Below are positions 9,579 through 17,459 of a DNA stretch of 64,000 nt, piece by piece. Source of the stretch: Mucilaginibacter terrigena (GTDB taxonomy: Bacteria > Bacteroidota > Bacteroidia > Sphingobacteriales > Sphingobacteriaceae); contig NZ_SEWG01000001.1 of NCBI RefSeq assembly GCF_004168255.1, forward strand, positions 682,001 through 746,000. Reading direction: 5' to 3'. The position numbers and the translations under genes are program-made. Within the stretch, counting starts at the first letter, position 1. Each line of letters starts with the position of its first letter. The notes beneath the pieces are model-generated. The model was not told the DNA's origin. It worked only from the letters and a program-made list of their open reading frames with translations, and did not search any database.

Positions 9579-10568
9579 TTAATTAGCTATAAGGGTTTTA
9601 AAGCTGTTTAACGCCTTTTTGCTTACCAGCGATTCTTCGGCCTCGTAAAAGCAATCGGCAAAGCTTTTTTCGGGGTGGATGGTTTTAATGGCCATTGCCG
9701 CGTTGCTTAATATCACGCTAATTTGTGCAAGAGTAGCCTCATCGTTCAGCACCTTCATAAATATCTCCGCCGAGTCGCTTACGGTATGCCCGCCGGTTAT
9801 TTCGTCCTCATTCAGTTTATTAAAACCAAGGCTTTCAATACTATTTATTTTTTCGCCATCGGCAGAGAATGTTTTAAAATCGCAGGTAAGCGAGATCTCG
9901 TCGTAACCATCCAACGCGTTCAGGATAGTATATTTTACATCCGATTTTTGGTACAGGTACGCATATATCCGCGCAAGTTCCAGGTTAAACACACCAACCA
10001 TCTGGTTTTGCGGTTTGGCCGGGTTTACCAGCGGGCCAAGCATGTTAAAAAAGGTTTTTACGCCCAGCTCGCGACGGATAGGCGCTACGGTTTTCATGGC
10101 CGGATGAAACAGCGGCGCGTGCAAAAAGCAGATATTAGCCTTATCAACGCTGCGTTTCAGCGAATCGGGGTTATTGGTGAATGTGTAACCCAGGTGCTCC
10201 ATTACGTTTGATGAACCACAGCCCGATGACACGCCATAGTTGCCATGCTTGGCAACTTTATATCCCGCTCCTGCCACCACAAACGATGCAAGGGTAGAAA
10301 TATTGAATGTATCCTTACCATCGCCGCCTGTGCCGCAAAGATCAATCAGTTCGCCGGTTTGCAGGTCAACAGGCAGGCAAAGCTCCAGCATGGCATCGCG
10401 GAAGCCTTCCAGCTCGTTAACGGTGATGCTGCGCATGCAATAGGCCGTCATAAACGCGGCCATTTGCGAATTGTTGAATTTACCCAAGGCAATATCCTTC
10501 AAAATTTCTTTTGACTGCTCGCGGGTAAAGGTTTTATGTTCAAAAAGGTGATTAAGTATCTGTTTCAT
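9579..10568 (-). CDS. trpD: anthranilate phosphoribosyltransferase
   Basis: Transfers phosphoribose from PRPP to anthranilate. 329 residues, the normal size for the single-domain enzyme without fused TrpG. The PRPP site LCGTGGDGKDTFNIST (about 81-96) is intact, as are the KHGNYGVSSGCGSSNVMEHLG region and the RRELGVKTFFNMLGPLVNP segment. It is the first structural gene after the trp leader, with a leader RNA of about 230 bases between trpL and this start codon. That leader holds the attenuator and two further C/G-rich hairpins. Confidence 0.97.
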   Translation of the reverse strand: MKQILNHLFEHKTFTREQSKEILKDIALGKFNNSQMAAFMTAYCMRSITVNELEGFRDAMLELCLPVDLQTGELIDLCGTGGDGKDTFNISTLASFVVAGAGYKVAKHGNYGVSSGCGSSNVMEHLGYTFTNNPDSLKRSVDKANICFLHAPLFHPAMKTVAPIRRELGVKTFFNMLGPLVNPAKPQNQMVGVFNLELARIYAYLYQKSDVKYTILNALDGYDEISLTCDFKTFSADGEKINSIESLGFNKLNEDEITGGHTVSDSAEIFMKVLNDEATLAQISVILSNAAMAIKTIHPEKSFADCFYEAEESLVSKKALNSFKTLIAN

Positions 10569-10579
10569 CTGCCCCCTAA

Positions 10580-10593
10580 CCCCCTGAAGGGGG
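10580..10593. repeat. C/G-rich hairpin just upstream of trpD
   Basis: CCCCCT-GA-AGGGGG, 12-25 bases before the trpD ATG, flanked by a further C run (CCCCCTAAC). This word resembles dispersed palindromes seen elsewhere in such genomes. Its position could influence trpD translation initiation. Confidence 0.5.
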
Positions 10594-10641
10594 AATTTTT
10601 AAGTTAATTGATATGTTGTTAGCTTCACCATTAATCCGACT

Positions 10642-10661
10642 CCCCCGTTAGCCAACGGGGG
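10642..10661. repeat. C/G-rich hairpin in the trp leader RNA
   Basis: CCCCCGTT (10642-10649) and AACGGGGG (10654-10661) form a perfect 8-bp stem with loop AGCC. It lies after the attenuator terminator and before trpD. It has no T run and is probably a dispersed palindrome. Confidence 0.5.
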
Positions 10662-10675
10662 CCGGGAGGCGAGCA

Positions 10676-10706
10676 ATAAAAAAGGGTCGCCGTAATGGCA
10701 ACCCTT
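10676..10706 (-). terminator. trp attenuator terminator
   Basis: On the minus strand AAGGGTTGCC and GGCGACCCTT pair around the loop ATTAC with one mismatch, followed by a run of six T. The 5' arm contains GGTTGCC, which can instead pair with GGCAGCC right after the trpL stop codon, giving mutually exclusive terminator and antiterminator. Confidence 0.85.
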
Positions 10707-10735
10707 CTGTATATTTTATAAAAAACAAAAAATGA

Positions 10736-10742
10736 GGCTGCC
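10736..10742 (-). promoter_or_regulatory. trp antiterminator arm
   Basis: The minus strand reads GGCAGCC immediately after the trpL stop codon. It pairs over seven bases (one G-U) with GGTTGCC at 10697-10703. A ribosome stalled at the Trp codons, 18 bases upstream, would leave this arm free, whereas one reaching the stop would cover it. Confidence 0.75.
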
Positions 10743-10796
10743 TTACGAATTCTCGTTAAGCCACCACCAATTGTTGTTTAAAATTTGCGCTTTCAT
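10743..10796 (-). CDS. trpL: trp operon leader peptide
   Basis: A 17-codon open frame, MKAQILNNNWWWLNENS, with three consecutive TGG codons. Its only evident role is to sense charged tRNA-Trp through ribosome stalling. The ATG at 10796 sits about 12 bases after the -7-like motif, so the 5' untranslated region would be only a few bases. The stop is immediately followed by the antiterminator arm, then a T-rich spacer, then the terminator at 10676..10706. The order leader peptide, antiterminator, terminator, trpD matches ribosome-mediated attenuation. It is too short to be found by ordinary gene callers. Confidence 0.85.
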   Translation of the reverse strand: MKAQILNNNWWWLNENS

Positions 10797-10807
10797 TTTT
10801 TATAAAG

Positions 10808-10839
10808 CAAATATGGAAATTGTTTTCACTAAAAGCAAG
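10808..10839 (-). promoter_or_regulatory. Bacteroidota-type promoter of the trp operon
   Basis: On the minus strand a CTTG (10836-10839) is followed after 20 bases by CATATTTG (10808-10815). This is close to the Bacteroidota pattern TTTG - about 19 to 23 bases - TAnnTTTG, with one mismatch in each box. Transcription would start near 10802, just before trpL. Confidence 0.55.
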
Positions 10840-10863
10840 CATTATGATATTTTTACCAGAGCA

Positions 10864-10938
10864 TTTAATGAATTAATGATTTAGTGAATTAGCTACTACT
10901 TTTTAAATCACTAAATCATCACTCACTAAATCACTAAT
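10864..10938. repeat. iterated-word palindrome upstream of the potassium channel gene
   Basis: Words of the ATTTAGTGA/AATTAG type on the left face TCACTAAATCA-type words on the right (for example GATTTAGTGA near 10878 against TCACTAAATC near 10911). This is the same style as the palindromes between permease genes. It lies between the trp promoter and the channel start. Confidence 0.5.
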
Positions 10939-10944
10939 TGATCC

Positions 10945-11889
10945 ATGGCTATACGCAAACAGCATATTAACCCCGAGAATGACCTTGGTTTTGGCCCGCA
11001 GCCGGTGATCAAGAATCAGCCGCTTATAAATAAGGACGGCTCGGTGAATGTAAAGCGCAAGGGCCTTTCGCGGTTCAACACTGCCGATACCTACCATACG
11101 CTAATTAAAATGAGCTGGGGCAGATTTTGGGTTGTTGTGCTAAGCGGTTATTTAATTGCCAACCTGTTTTTCGCATCAATATATGTGTTGATAGGTATGG
11201 ATAGCCTTGACGGTGCATCGGGCCATAACCATATGAGCCATTTGATGGATGCCTTCTTTTTTTCGGCGCAAACCATCTCTACGGTGGGTTACGGGCATAT
11301 TAGTCCGCGGGGCGTGGTGGCAAACAGCGTGGCGGCATTTGAGTCGATGATAGGTTTACTTGCCTTTGCGCTGGCAACGGGATTGCTGTATGGGCGCTTT
11401 TCAAAACCATCGGCAAAAATTGTTTACAGCGAAAATATGGTTGTTGCACCCTATGGCGAAAATGGCCGCGGCTTAATGTTCAGGCTGGCCAATATCCGTA
11501 AGAATGTGCTCATAGACCTGGATATACAGGTTATCTTTTCATATAACGAATTTGTAGATGGCAAACCCATACGCCGCTTTTTCCCCTTAGATCTTGAGCG
11601 TAAATATGTGAGCCTGCTTACCCTTAACTGGACAATTGTGCACCCGCTTGATGCCAACAGCCCGTTGATAGATATGATATACGAAGACCTGGAAACCTAC
11701 CAGGCCAGCTTTTCGGTATTGTTAAAAGCTTTTGACGATACCTTTTCGCAAACGGTGCACTCCCGTACATCGTACATTGCCCAGGATATGGTTTGGAACG
11801 CCAAATTCATCCCCATGTTTACCCGTGCCGAGGATGGCAGGATAGAATTGGATATGAGCAAAATAAGTGAATTTGAAAAAGTTCAATAG
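10945..11889 (+). CDS. KirBac-type inward-rectifier potassium channel
   Basis: 314-residue channel subunit of the prokaryotic inward-rectifier family, presumably tetrameric in the inner membrane. An N-terminal cytoplasmic stretch leads to a first membrane helix (about 60-84), a pore region with the selectivity filter TVGYG (113-117), a second helix (about 126-150), and a C-terminal immunoglobulin-like cytoplasmic domain (about 155-310) typical of Kir gating rings. The ATG at 10945 gives the expected short N-terminus. It is divergent from the trp operon and convergent with the SDR gene, so it is probably transcribed alone. Confidence 0.93.
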   Translation: MAIRKQHINPENDLGFGPQPVIKNQPLINKDGSVNVKRKGLSRFNTADTYHTLIKMSWGRFWVVVLSGYLIANLFFASIYVLIGMDSLDGASGHNHMSHLMDAFFFSAQTISTVGYGHISPRGVVANSVAAFESMIGLLAFALATGLLYGRFSKPSAKIVYSENMVVAPYGENGRGLMFRLANIRKNVLIDLDIQVIFSYNEFVDGKPIRRFFPLDLERKYVSLLTLNWTIVHPLDANSPLIDMIYEDLETYQASFSVLLKAFDDTFSQTVHSRTSYIAQDMVWNAKFIPMFTRAEDGRIELDMSKISEFEKVQ

Positions 11890-11927
11890 TTTATTAGTGT
11901 GTTTTTAAATACCAGTGAACCATGAAA

Positions 11928-12743
11928 TTACTTCAAAAGCGCATCCTTTTCCCTGGCGAAAACCTTGAACACCTGCTTATCTAAAAAGACCGGCCACAAT
12001 TTACTCAGGAATACAGTTAGCTTTCCCTGGAGGGTCATGATCAGGGTACGGTCGCGGTTCTCAATGCCGTTGGCTATAATTATGGCTACCTGTTCTGCGG
12101 TCATCATCTTGCCTTCGTTCATGGTGCTTTCGCCCTGTGGTTTGCCATTTTTATTAAGTGCCGTGTTACGGATATTGGACGATGTAAAACCCGGGCAGGC
12201 AACCATAATATGTACCCCTGTTCGCAGGTTCTCTACCCGCAGCGCATCCAGGAAACCGTTCACGGCAAATTTTGAGGCGGAGTACCCCGAACGGCCCGGC
12301 AAGCCCTTGTAACCTGCTATTGATGATACGCCTACTATGCTGCCCCTGGTTTCGGTAATAGCCGGCAGGGCATATTTGGTACAGTAAACAGTGCCCCAAA
12401 AGTTTACATCCATTATTGTTTTTAATACCTGCAGCTCCGCATCCTTAAAAAGCGCGCGCATAGATACACCGGCGTTGTTTACCAGTACATCTATTTTCCC
12501 GAAGGTAAGTTTGGCTTGTTTAATAAGGGTGGCGCAATCCTCCTCAATAGCTACATCGCATTGCACGGCAAGGGCTTTTATGGCATATTCAACCTGTAAA
12601 GTTTGGGCAATTTCGCATAAGGTTACGTACTGGCGGGCTGCCAATACCAAATTAGCGCCGCGCCTGGCAAATTCAATGGCAAGGGCCTTACCTATTCCAG
12701 ATGATGCGCCGGTGATGATGACTACCTTATCTCTCAATTTCAT
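11928..12743 (-). CDS. short-chain dehydrogenase/reductase
   Basis: 271-residue classical SDR. The nucleotide-binding motif TGASSGIG is near residue 11, NNAG near 89, and the catalytic Ser-Tyr-Lys are in GVSSIAGYKGLPGRSGYSAS followed by K. The C-terminal part contains VACPGFTSS. It would reduce or oxidise a carbonyl or alcohol with NAD(P)H; the substrate cannot be told from sequence. Its first codons overlap the last 17 bases of the glycosyltransferase gene upstream, so the two are probably cotranscribed and coupled. Confidence 0.93.
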   Translation of the reverse strand: MKLRDKVVIITGASSGIGKALAIEFARRGANLVLAARQYVTLCEIAQTLQVEYAIKALAVQCDVAIEEDCATLIKQAKLTFGKIDVLVNNAGVSMRALFKDAELQVLKTIMDVNFWGTVYCTKYALPAITETRGSIVGVSSIAGYKGLPGRSGYSASKFAVNGFLDALRVENLRTGVHIMVACPGFTSSNIRNTALNKNGKPQGESTMNEGKMMTAEQVAIIIANGIENRDRTLIMTLQGKLTVFLSKLWPVFLDKQVFKVFAREKDALLK

Positions 12744-13566
12744 ATTTCGGGGCGAAGATCTGCGGGATACCCGGAATTTTTATCTCCGGCATATGCAGCA
12801 AATACTTGGCAGCGAATATAATCATAGCCCCATAAAAATGCCTGATGTAAGTCCAGCTAAATTTGGTCCTTGAAAGGCTATTGAAGTTAAGTATATATGT
12901 TTTTGGGAAGTAATAGTTTTTGTATCCCGCAAGGCGGATGCGGAAAGAAAGATCGATATCGTGACCGAACATTACAAATCGCTCGTCAAAGGCCTCTATC
13001 TGGTTAACTACCGAACGGCGTAATAACATAAATGCACCGTTGATAACATCTACTTCGGTAGTAGCAAACTCTTCATCTTCTACCCAGATATCATCAGTTT
13101 TGTAAAGGCGCGATTTTGGAAAGTATTTGGCCAACCCGGTTAGCTTTAGCAAGCCGCCCCATACCCTTGAAAACCCTGTTCGGGATTCGGATAAAAAATT
13201 ACCACGCGGGCTTAACATACGCACGCCAACACCGCCGGCATCTTTATGGGCATCCATAAACGCAACTACATGCTCAACTGTTTTTTTGCCGCTAATAGTA
13301 TCCGCATTGACCAGTAAAACATACTCTCCGCCGGCTTGCTCAATACCCTGGTTACGGGCTTTGGCTATCCCACGCGGGTGTTTGTTAACCAATAATTTAG
13401 CATCAGGAAACTCGCTGTTCAGCATCTGTACCGACTTATCCGTTGAAGCGTCGTCAACCACAATCAATTCATAATCAATATCCCTACAGGCCCTATTTAA
13501 AGTAAATAGCGCTTGCCTTAGCAGCGAACACATGTTGTAATTAACTACAATAACAGAAAGTTTCAT
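12727..13566 (-). CDS. family 2 glycosyltransferase
   Basis: 279 residues with a GT-A fold: the N-terminal MKLSVIVVNYNMC, then VVDDASTDKS with the nucleotide-sugar aspartates, and LLVNADT as the DXD-like metal site. WGGLLKLTG and GAFMLLRRS follow, then a C-terminal region with FGHDIDLSFRIRLAGY characteristic of rhamnosyl-type GT2 enzymes. It probably transfers a sugar to a lipid- or polysaccharide-linked acceptor at the cytoplasmic face of the membrane. It starts six bases after recR ends and overlaps the SDR gene, so recR, this gene and the SDR form one unit. Confidence 0.92.
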   Translation of the reverse strand: MKLSVIVVNYNMCSLLRQALFTLNRACRDIDYELIVVDDASTDKSVQMLNSEFPDAKLLVNKHPRGIAKARNQGIEQAGGEYVLLVNADTISGKKTVEHVVAFMDAHKDAGGVGVRMLSPRGNFLSESRTGFSRVWGGLLKLTGLAKYFPKSRLYKTDDIWVEDEEFATTEVDVINGAFMLLRRSVVNQIEAFDERFVMFGHDIDLSFRIRLAGYKNYYFPKTYILNFNSLSRTKFSWTYIRHFYGAMIIFAAKYLLHMPEIKIPGIPQIFAPKYEIER

Positions 13567-13572
13567 AAGCTA

Positions 13573-14187
13573 TCAGGATAATGAATTTTCGTACGGTACA
13601 CGGGTTACGATAGATCGTCCTAAAGTAATCTCGTCCACGTACTCTAATTCACCTCCAAAAGCTATGCCACGGGCAATAGTTGAGATATTTATTGCAAATT
13701 GTTTTAAACGTTTGTGCAGGTAAAAAATGGTGGTGTCCCCTTCCATGGTGGCGCTTAAGGCAAAAATAACTTCCTTAACGTCGTTATCCTTTAACCTTTC
13801 TACCAGCGTATCTACCTGCAGATCGGCGGGGCCTATGCCATCCATTGGCGATATCAAGCCACCCAAAACATGGTAAACGCCATTGTACTGACTGGTGTTT
13901 TCAATGGCCATCACATCGCGGGTATCCTCTACCACGCAGATCAGGCTATGATCGCGCTTGTGCGACGAGCAAATCTCGCACACCTTTTGATCGGATATGT
14001 TATGGCAGGTTTGGCAAAACTGGATCTCGTTACGCAGTTTGCTGATAGCAGTGCTGAATTTTTGCACTTCATCCTTATCGCGGTTAAGCAAATGCAATAC
14101 TAAACGCAGCGCGGTTTTTTGGCCCACACCCGGCAATTTGGCAAACTCGGCAACAGCATCCTCCAGCAACTTCGACGAAAAATTCAT
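13573..14187 (-). CDS. recR: recombination mediator RecR
   Basis: 204 residues, standard for RecR, which acts with RecO and RecF to load RecA at single-stranded gaps. The N-terminal helix-hairpin-helix region is LPGVGQKTALRLVLHLL. The four-cysteine zinc site is FCQTCHNISDQKVCEICSS, the Toprim domain begins with SLICVVEDTRDVMAIE, and the C-terminal GGELEYVDEITLGRSI carries a Walker B-like segment. The ATG at 14187 gives the typical short N-terminus. No leader structure was recognised immediately upstream. Confidence 0.97.
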   Translation of the reverse strand: MNFSSKLLEDAVAEFAKLPGVGQKTALRLVLHLLNRDKDEVQKFSTAISKLRNEIQFCQTCHNISDQKVCEICSSHKRDHSLICVVEDTRDVMAIENTSQYNGVYHVLGGLISPMDGIGPADLQVDTLVERLKDNDVKEVIFALSATMEGDTTIFYLHKRLKQFAINISTIARGIAFGGELEYVDEITLGRSIVTRVPYENSLS

Positions 14188-14255
14188 TAGGCGAATTTAC
14201 AGATTTTGCGCGATGATGCATAGCCTCAGCTGTCAGTTTTGAATTTGTAGTTGCA

Positions 14256-14453
14256 AGGGTGTCCCACTAAATATATTACACTGCGGGACAGATTTGCAAT
14301 TACCTGTTTATCAGATGAATACAAAATATAAAATTGCAATCTTATTTAAAGTAATACTTAATCATAAGGTATTTAATTATCTTTAAATAAGTTGTTTATA
14401 TATTTTTATCAGGGTGTCCCACTCGCTTCTGAATGGGACAGAATGGGACACCC
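14256..14453. repeat. 198-bp nested inverted-repeat element
   Basis: Bounded by GGGTGTCCCA at the left end (14257) and its exact complement TGGGACACCC at the right end (14444-14453). A second full left-type copy lies at 14411-14423, and further TGGGACA or CGGGACA words at 14284-14290 and 14434-14440. The interior holds a perfect 11-bp inverted repeat, CTTATTTAAAG (14341) and CTTTAAATAAG (14381). There is no open reading frame and no evident target-site duplication. It could be a MITE-like remnant or an array of regulator sites. Confidence 0.6.
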
Positions 14454-14621
14454 GCTAATTTTAGATTTTAGAATTACGATTTCGGATTTATCAACTCAAT
14501 GAAGCGCAATCCGTCCTGAAATAAGTTTACACATTTGGTTGTTAATCCTGTAGTGGGTTTACACTCCTATATACGTTTCTTTACTTCTTCCTCAGGGGCT
14601 CATTGCGTTGCCTGCATGCGG
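14454..14621. other. intergenic stretch with nothing recognised
   Basis: Between the nested repeat and the hairpin at 14622..14649 there is no convincing reading frame, promoter or RNA. The word GTTTACAC occurs twice (near 14525 and 14558) without obvious meaning. Confidence 0.5.
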
Positions 14622-14649
14622 CGCAGGGTCTCGTTCCGAAGACCCTGCG
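14622..14649. repeat. 10-bp perfect hairpin downstream of the lone permease
   Basis: CGCAGGGTCT (14622-14631) and AGACCCTGCG (14640-14649) are exact complements around an 8-base loop. It lies about 65 bases past the stop of the permease 14713..17079. There is no T run on the minus strand, so it is either a dispersed palindrome or a stabilising 3' hairpin. Confidence 0.55.
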
Positions 14650-14712
14650 GAGAAGGTAGTCCATGTTTTTAGCTTCGGGCGAGCAATAAAACAATCAACA
14701 ATAAAGCAATTA

Positions 14713-17079
14713 TCATTCGCTCCTCAAGTTCTTCACCGGGTTAACCCAGGCGGCTTTCAGGGCTTGCCAGCTTACTGCTGCAAGGCATAAAACAATGCTT
14801 AAAAACAGCGTGGCTACAAATACCCAAATACTGATTGTGGTGTGATAGGTGTACTGTTTTAGCCATTGGCTGATGTTATACCAGCTTATGACCGCCCCAA
14901 TCGCAAACGATATGAATACCAGCTTCACAAACTCCTGCGATAGTTTTAACCAAAGCCCGGCGGTACCGGCACCCAATATTTTGCGGATGCTGATCTCCTT
15001 TCCGCGCCGTTCGGCCGAGAATGAAGCTAATCCGAACAGGCCCAGGCAGGAGATAATGATGGCCAAACAGGTAAACATTACCGCCATAATGCCCAGTTGC
15101 TGTTCGTTCTTAAATTTTTGGGCGAAGCTTTCGTCGGTAAACTTATAATCGAAGGGGTAATACGGATTGTATTTACGGTAGACAGCCTGCAATAGCGCCA
15201 TGTTTTTTGATACAGCGTTTGCAGGATTTAGCCGGATGCCGATGTTGCCTACCCAACCCTTTGAAAAACCGATGATGGTTGGTTTAACCGCATCATAAGG
15301 CGATGCCCACACAAAATTCTTAACCACACCAATAATGGTGCGCTCGGTGCTCATCCAGTTTATTTTTTGGCCAATGGGTTCTTTTAAGCGCATAAGCTTT
15401 ACAGCAGCTTCGTTTAAAACCACGGCGGTTGAGTCTGAAGGCCTGTCTATGGCAAAATCGCGGCCCTGTATAACTTTGATCTGGTAGGTGTTTAGCATAT
15501 GATAGGTAACCGCAATGCAATCTATAGGGATCTTTTCTTCACCTGGTAACTGCCCAGGCCATGTATTCTTCCAGGTGGCGCTGGTTATGGTGGTGATGGG
15601 CTCGGAGATACTGGCGGCATCTACAATGGCGCCCGAGCTGATGGCATCCTGCCTGAAACTTTCGAACTTATCGTACATCGCGCCATCTATCGGCAATTCG
15701 ATAAGTCCGCTGCGGTTATAGCCGATGGGAAGGTCTTTGATATAGTTGATCTGCTTGTACACGAAAATGCTGGATACCACCAGGCATATGGCAAAGGTAA
15801 ATTGTACCACAACCAACACCTGGCGTGGCCGTATGGTAGTTTTGGTGTTGGCAAACTGACCTTTTAATACCTTAACCGGGTTAAATGATGATAGAAATAA
15901 TGCCGGATAACTCCCTGCAAACAAACCGGTTATACATGTTACTGTTAGCGCCGTTAACCATGCCCACAAGTTATTGTAAGGCAGGCTTAACTTTATGCCG
16001 ATGATATTACCGAACACCGGCAACAGTACTACCACAAATATTAACGCCAGTGCCAGGGCCACAAACGCCATTAGCAACGACTCGCCCATAAACTGCTTGA
16101 TGAGCGAGATACGGCGGGCACCTATGGCCTTGCGGATGCCCACCTCCCTTGCCCTCCGCTCCGACCGCGCGGTAGATAAATTCATGAAGTTGATGCAGGC
16201 GATAAGGAGGATCCCAATAGCCAGTAAAAGGAACAGGCGCACATAATCGATACGGCCGCCCACGTTTACGCCATTTTTAAATTCGCCGCGTAAATGCAAG
16301 TCGGTAAAGGGCAACATGAATAGCTTTACTTGCTTATCAGGAGCGAAATGCTCGCCTATCAGGTTCTTTATCTTGGCGTTAACTTTAGCGGCCGATGTGC
16401 CCGGTTTTAAAAGCACATAAGTGGCATATCCGTAATTGTCCCAGTTTTCGCCCTTCAGCCAGGGCTGCTGCGACAGAAAAGCATCCCACGAAGTGATAAC
16501 TTTGAATGTAAAACTGGAGTTTTTTGGGTGATCTTTTATCACCGCACTCACCTTCATGGGGAACTGGTTGGCGTATTTCACCACCTGCCCCACCGGGTTT
16601 GCATCCCCGAAGATGGCCTTAGCGGTCGATTGGGTAAGTATGATGGATGATGGATCGGCCAGGGCGCTGCGCTTATCACCCTGTGTAAATTCAAAGGTAA
16701 ACATATCCAGGATCTGGGGGTCCATGGCCACGCTGTTAAATTTCAACCCTTTGTTATTGTAGAATAGCACAACATCCTTCGCCTCGTTTATGCGGGCGGC
16801 AACGGATATTTCCGGATAATCTTTATTGAGAGCACCGGCAAGCTTTTGCGGTGTAAACCATTTGGTACGGATCTCGCCGTTGCTTGGCTGATTTTTAAAT
16901 ACCTGGTAAAGCCTTGGGCTGTTTATGTGGAATTTATCAAAGCTGTACTCGTTATACACGTACAACAGCAGCATAAAGCTTACCGCCATGCCAATAGCCA
17001 GTCCGCCGATATTAATGAGGGACGAAATCTTATTGCGGGCAAGGTTACGCCAGGCTATTTTTAAGTAGTTTTTTATCAT
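14713..17079 (-). CDS. FtsX/MacB-type ABC transporter permease, separate transcription unit
   Basis: 788 residues with the eight-segment layout described for 2562..4976. FtsX signatures are REVGIRKAIG and, unusually, KEISIRKILGAG in the second half (ISI in place of the IGI or IGV of most sisters). It reads most like the permease 25056..27425, sharing MAVSFMLLLYVYNE, WPGQLPGE and RLKEP. That permease lies 8 kb away in another unit, so the order along the array does not simply follow relatedness. A strong terminator separates it from the upstream permease, and a palindrome at 17123..17148 lies before its start. It lacks the 40-bp shared element, so it is probably under different control. Confidence 0.92.
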   Translation of the reverse strand: MIKNYLKIAWRNLARNKISSLINIGGLAIGMAVSFMLLLYVYNEYSFDKFHINSPRLYQVFKNQPSNGEIRTKWFTPQKLAGALNKDYPEISVAARINEAKDVVLFYNNKGLKFNSVAMDPQILDMFTFEFTQGDKRSALADPSSIILTQSTAKAIFGDANPVGQVVKYANQFPMKVSAVIKDHPKNSSFTFKVITSWDAFLSQQPWLKGENWDNYGYATYVLLKPGTSAAKVNAKIKNLIGEHFAPDKQVKLFMLPFTDLHLRGEFKNGVNVGGRIDYVRLFLLLAIGILLIACINFMNLSTARSERRAREVGIRKAIGARRISLIKQFMGESLLMAFVALALALIFVVVLLPVFGNIIGIKLSLPYNNLWAWLTALTVTCITGLFAGSYPALFLSSFNPVKVLKGQFANTKTTIRPRQVLVVVQFTFAICLVVSSIFVYKQINYIKDLPIGYNRSGLIELPIDGAMYDKFESFRQDAISSGAIVDAASISEPITTITSATWKNTWPGQLPGEEKIPIDCIAVTYHMLNTYQIKVIQGRDFAIDRPSDSTAVVLNEAAVKLMRLKEPIGQKINWMSTERTIIGVVKNFVWASPYDAVKPTIIGFSKGWVGNIGIRLNPANAVSKNMALLQAVYRKYNPYYPFDYKFTDESFAQKFKNEQQLGIMAVMFTCLAIIISCLGLFGLASFSAERRGKEISIRKILGAGTAGLWLKLSQEFVKLVFISFAIGAVISWYNISQWLKQYTYHTTISIWVFVATLFLSIVLCLAAVSWQALKAAWVNPVKNLRSE

Positions 17080-17122
17080 GGTGACAGGTGCAGTGGTTTA
17101 ACACTACAATATCAGCACTATT

Positions 17123-17148
17123 GATGTTAAATTATAATTTTTAACATC
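17123..17148. promoter_or_regulatory. palindromic candidate operator before the lone permease
   Basis: GATGTTAAA (17123-17131) and TTTAACATC (17140-17148) are exact complements around TTATAATT, 44-69 bases upstream of the start codon. The size and symmetry suit a dimeric repressor or activator site; the factor is unknown. Confidence 0.5.
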
Positions 17149-17291
17149 TGTTAACCTTTTGGGGAATGCTAAATCTTAAATTCTAAAATTCTAAAAGAGG
17201 AAGTTACTGCCTTTCTTAAAGAAAATGACGGCTAATCGCAAGGTTCAGCAAGCATGGCGATGCTAATTGGCAACAACAAACAAGTGCAAAA

Positions 17292-17323
17292 AAATAGCGA
17301 TGGGTACAAACCCACCGCTATTT
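17292..17323 (-). terminator. terminator of the second permease unit
   Basis: On the minus strand a 14-bp stem AAATAGCGGTGGGT/ACCCATCGCTATTT (one G-U) with loop TTGT is followed by seven T. The G-U would be an A-C mismatch on the other strand, which fixes the orientation. It lies about 140 bases past the stop of the permease 17460..19934. Confidence 0.85.
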
Positions 17324-17404
17324 ATGCTTTCATGCTGATCCGTTGGCTAACGGAGTGCATCTGATCGCCGTGATGCATATCGGTTATGCATAGTTCGCTA
17401 ACAG

Positions 17405-17445
17405 ATCCTTCACTACGTTCTCCGAAGGAGTCCTTTGGACAGGAT
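17405..17445. repeat. dispersed palindrome
   Basis: ATCCT (17405) and AGGAT (17441) flank a near-perfect palindrome TCCGAAGGAGTCCTTTGGA (17421-17439). It resembles the interspersed TCATCCT...GGAT elements common in Bacteroidota intergenic regions. Confidence 0.45.
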
Positions 17446-17459
17446 GACAAATTTACTAT

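Noticed and set aside
14256..14453. Insertion sequence
   Set aside because: No transposase frame and no target duplication are visible; only the inverted ends suggest a mobile origin, so it is listed as a repeat.
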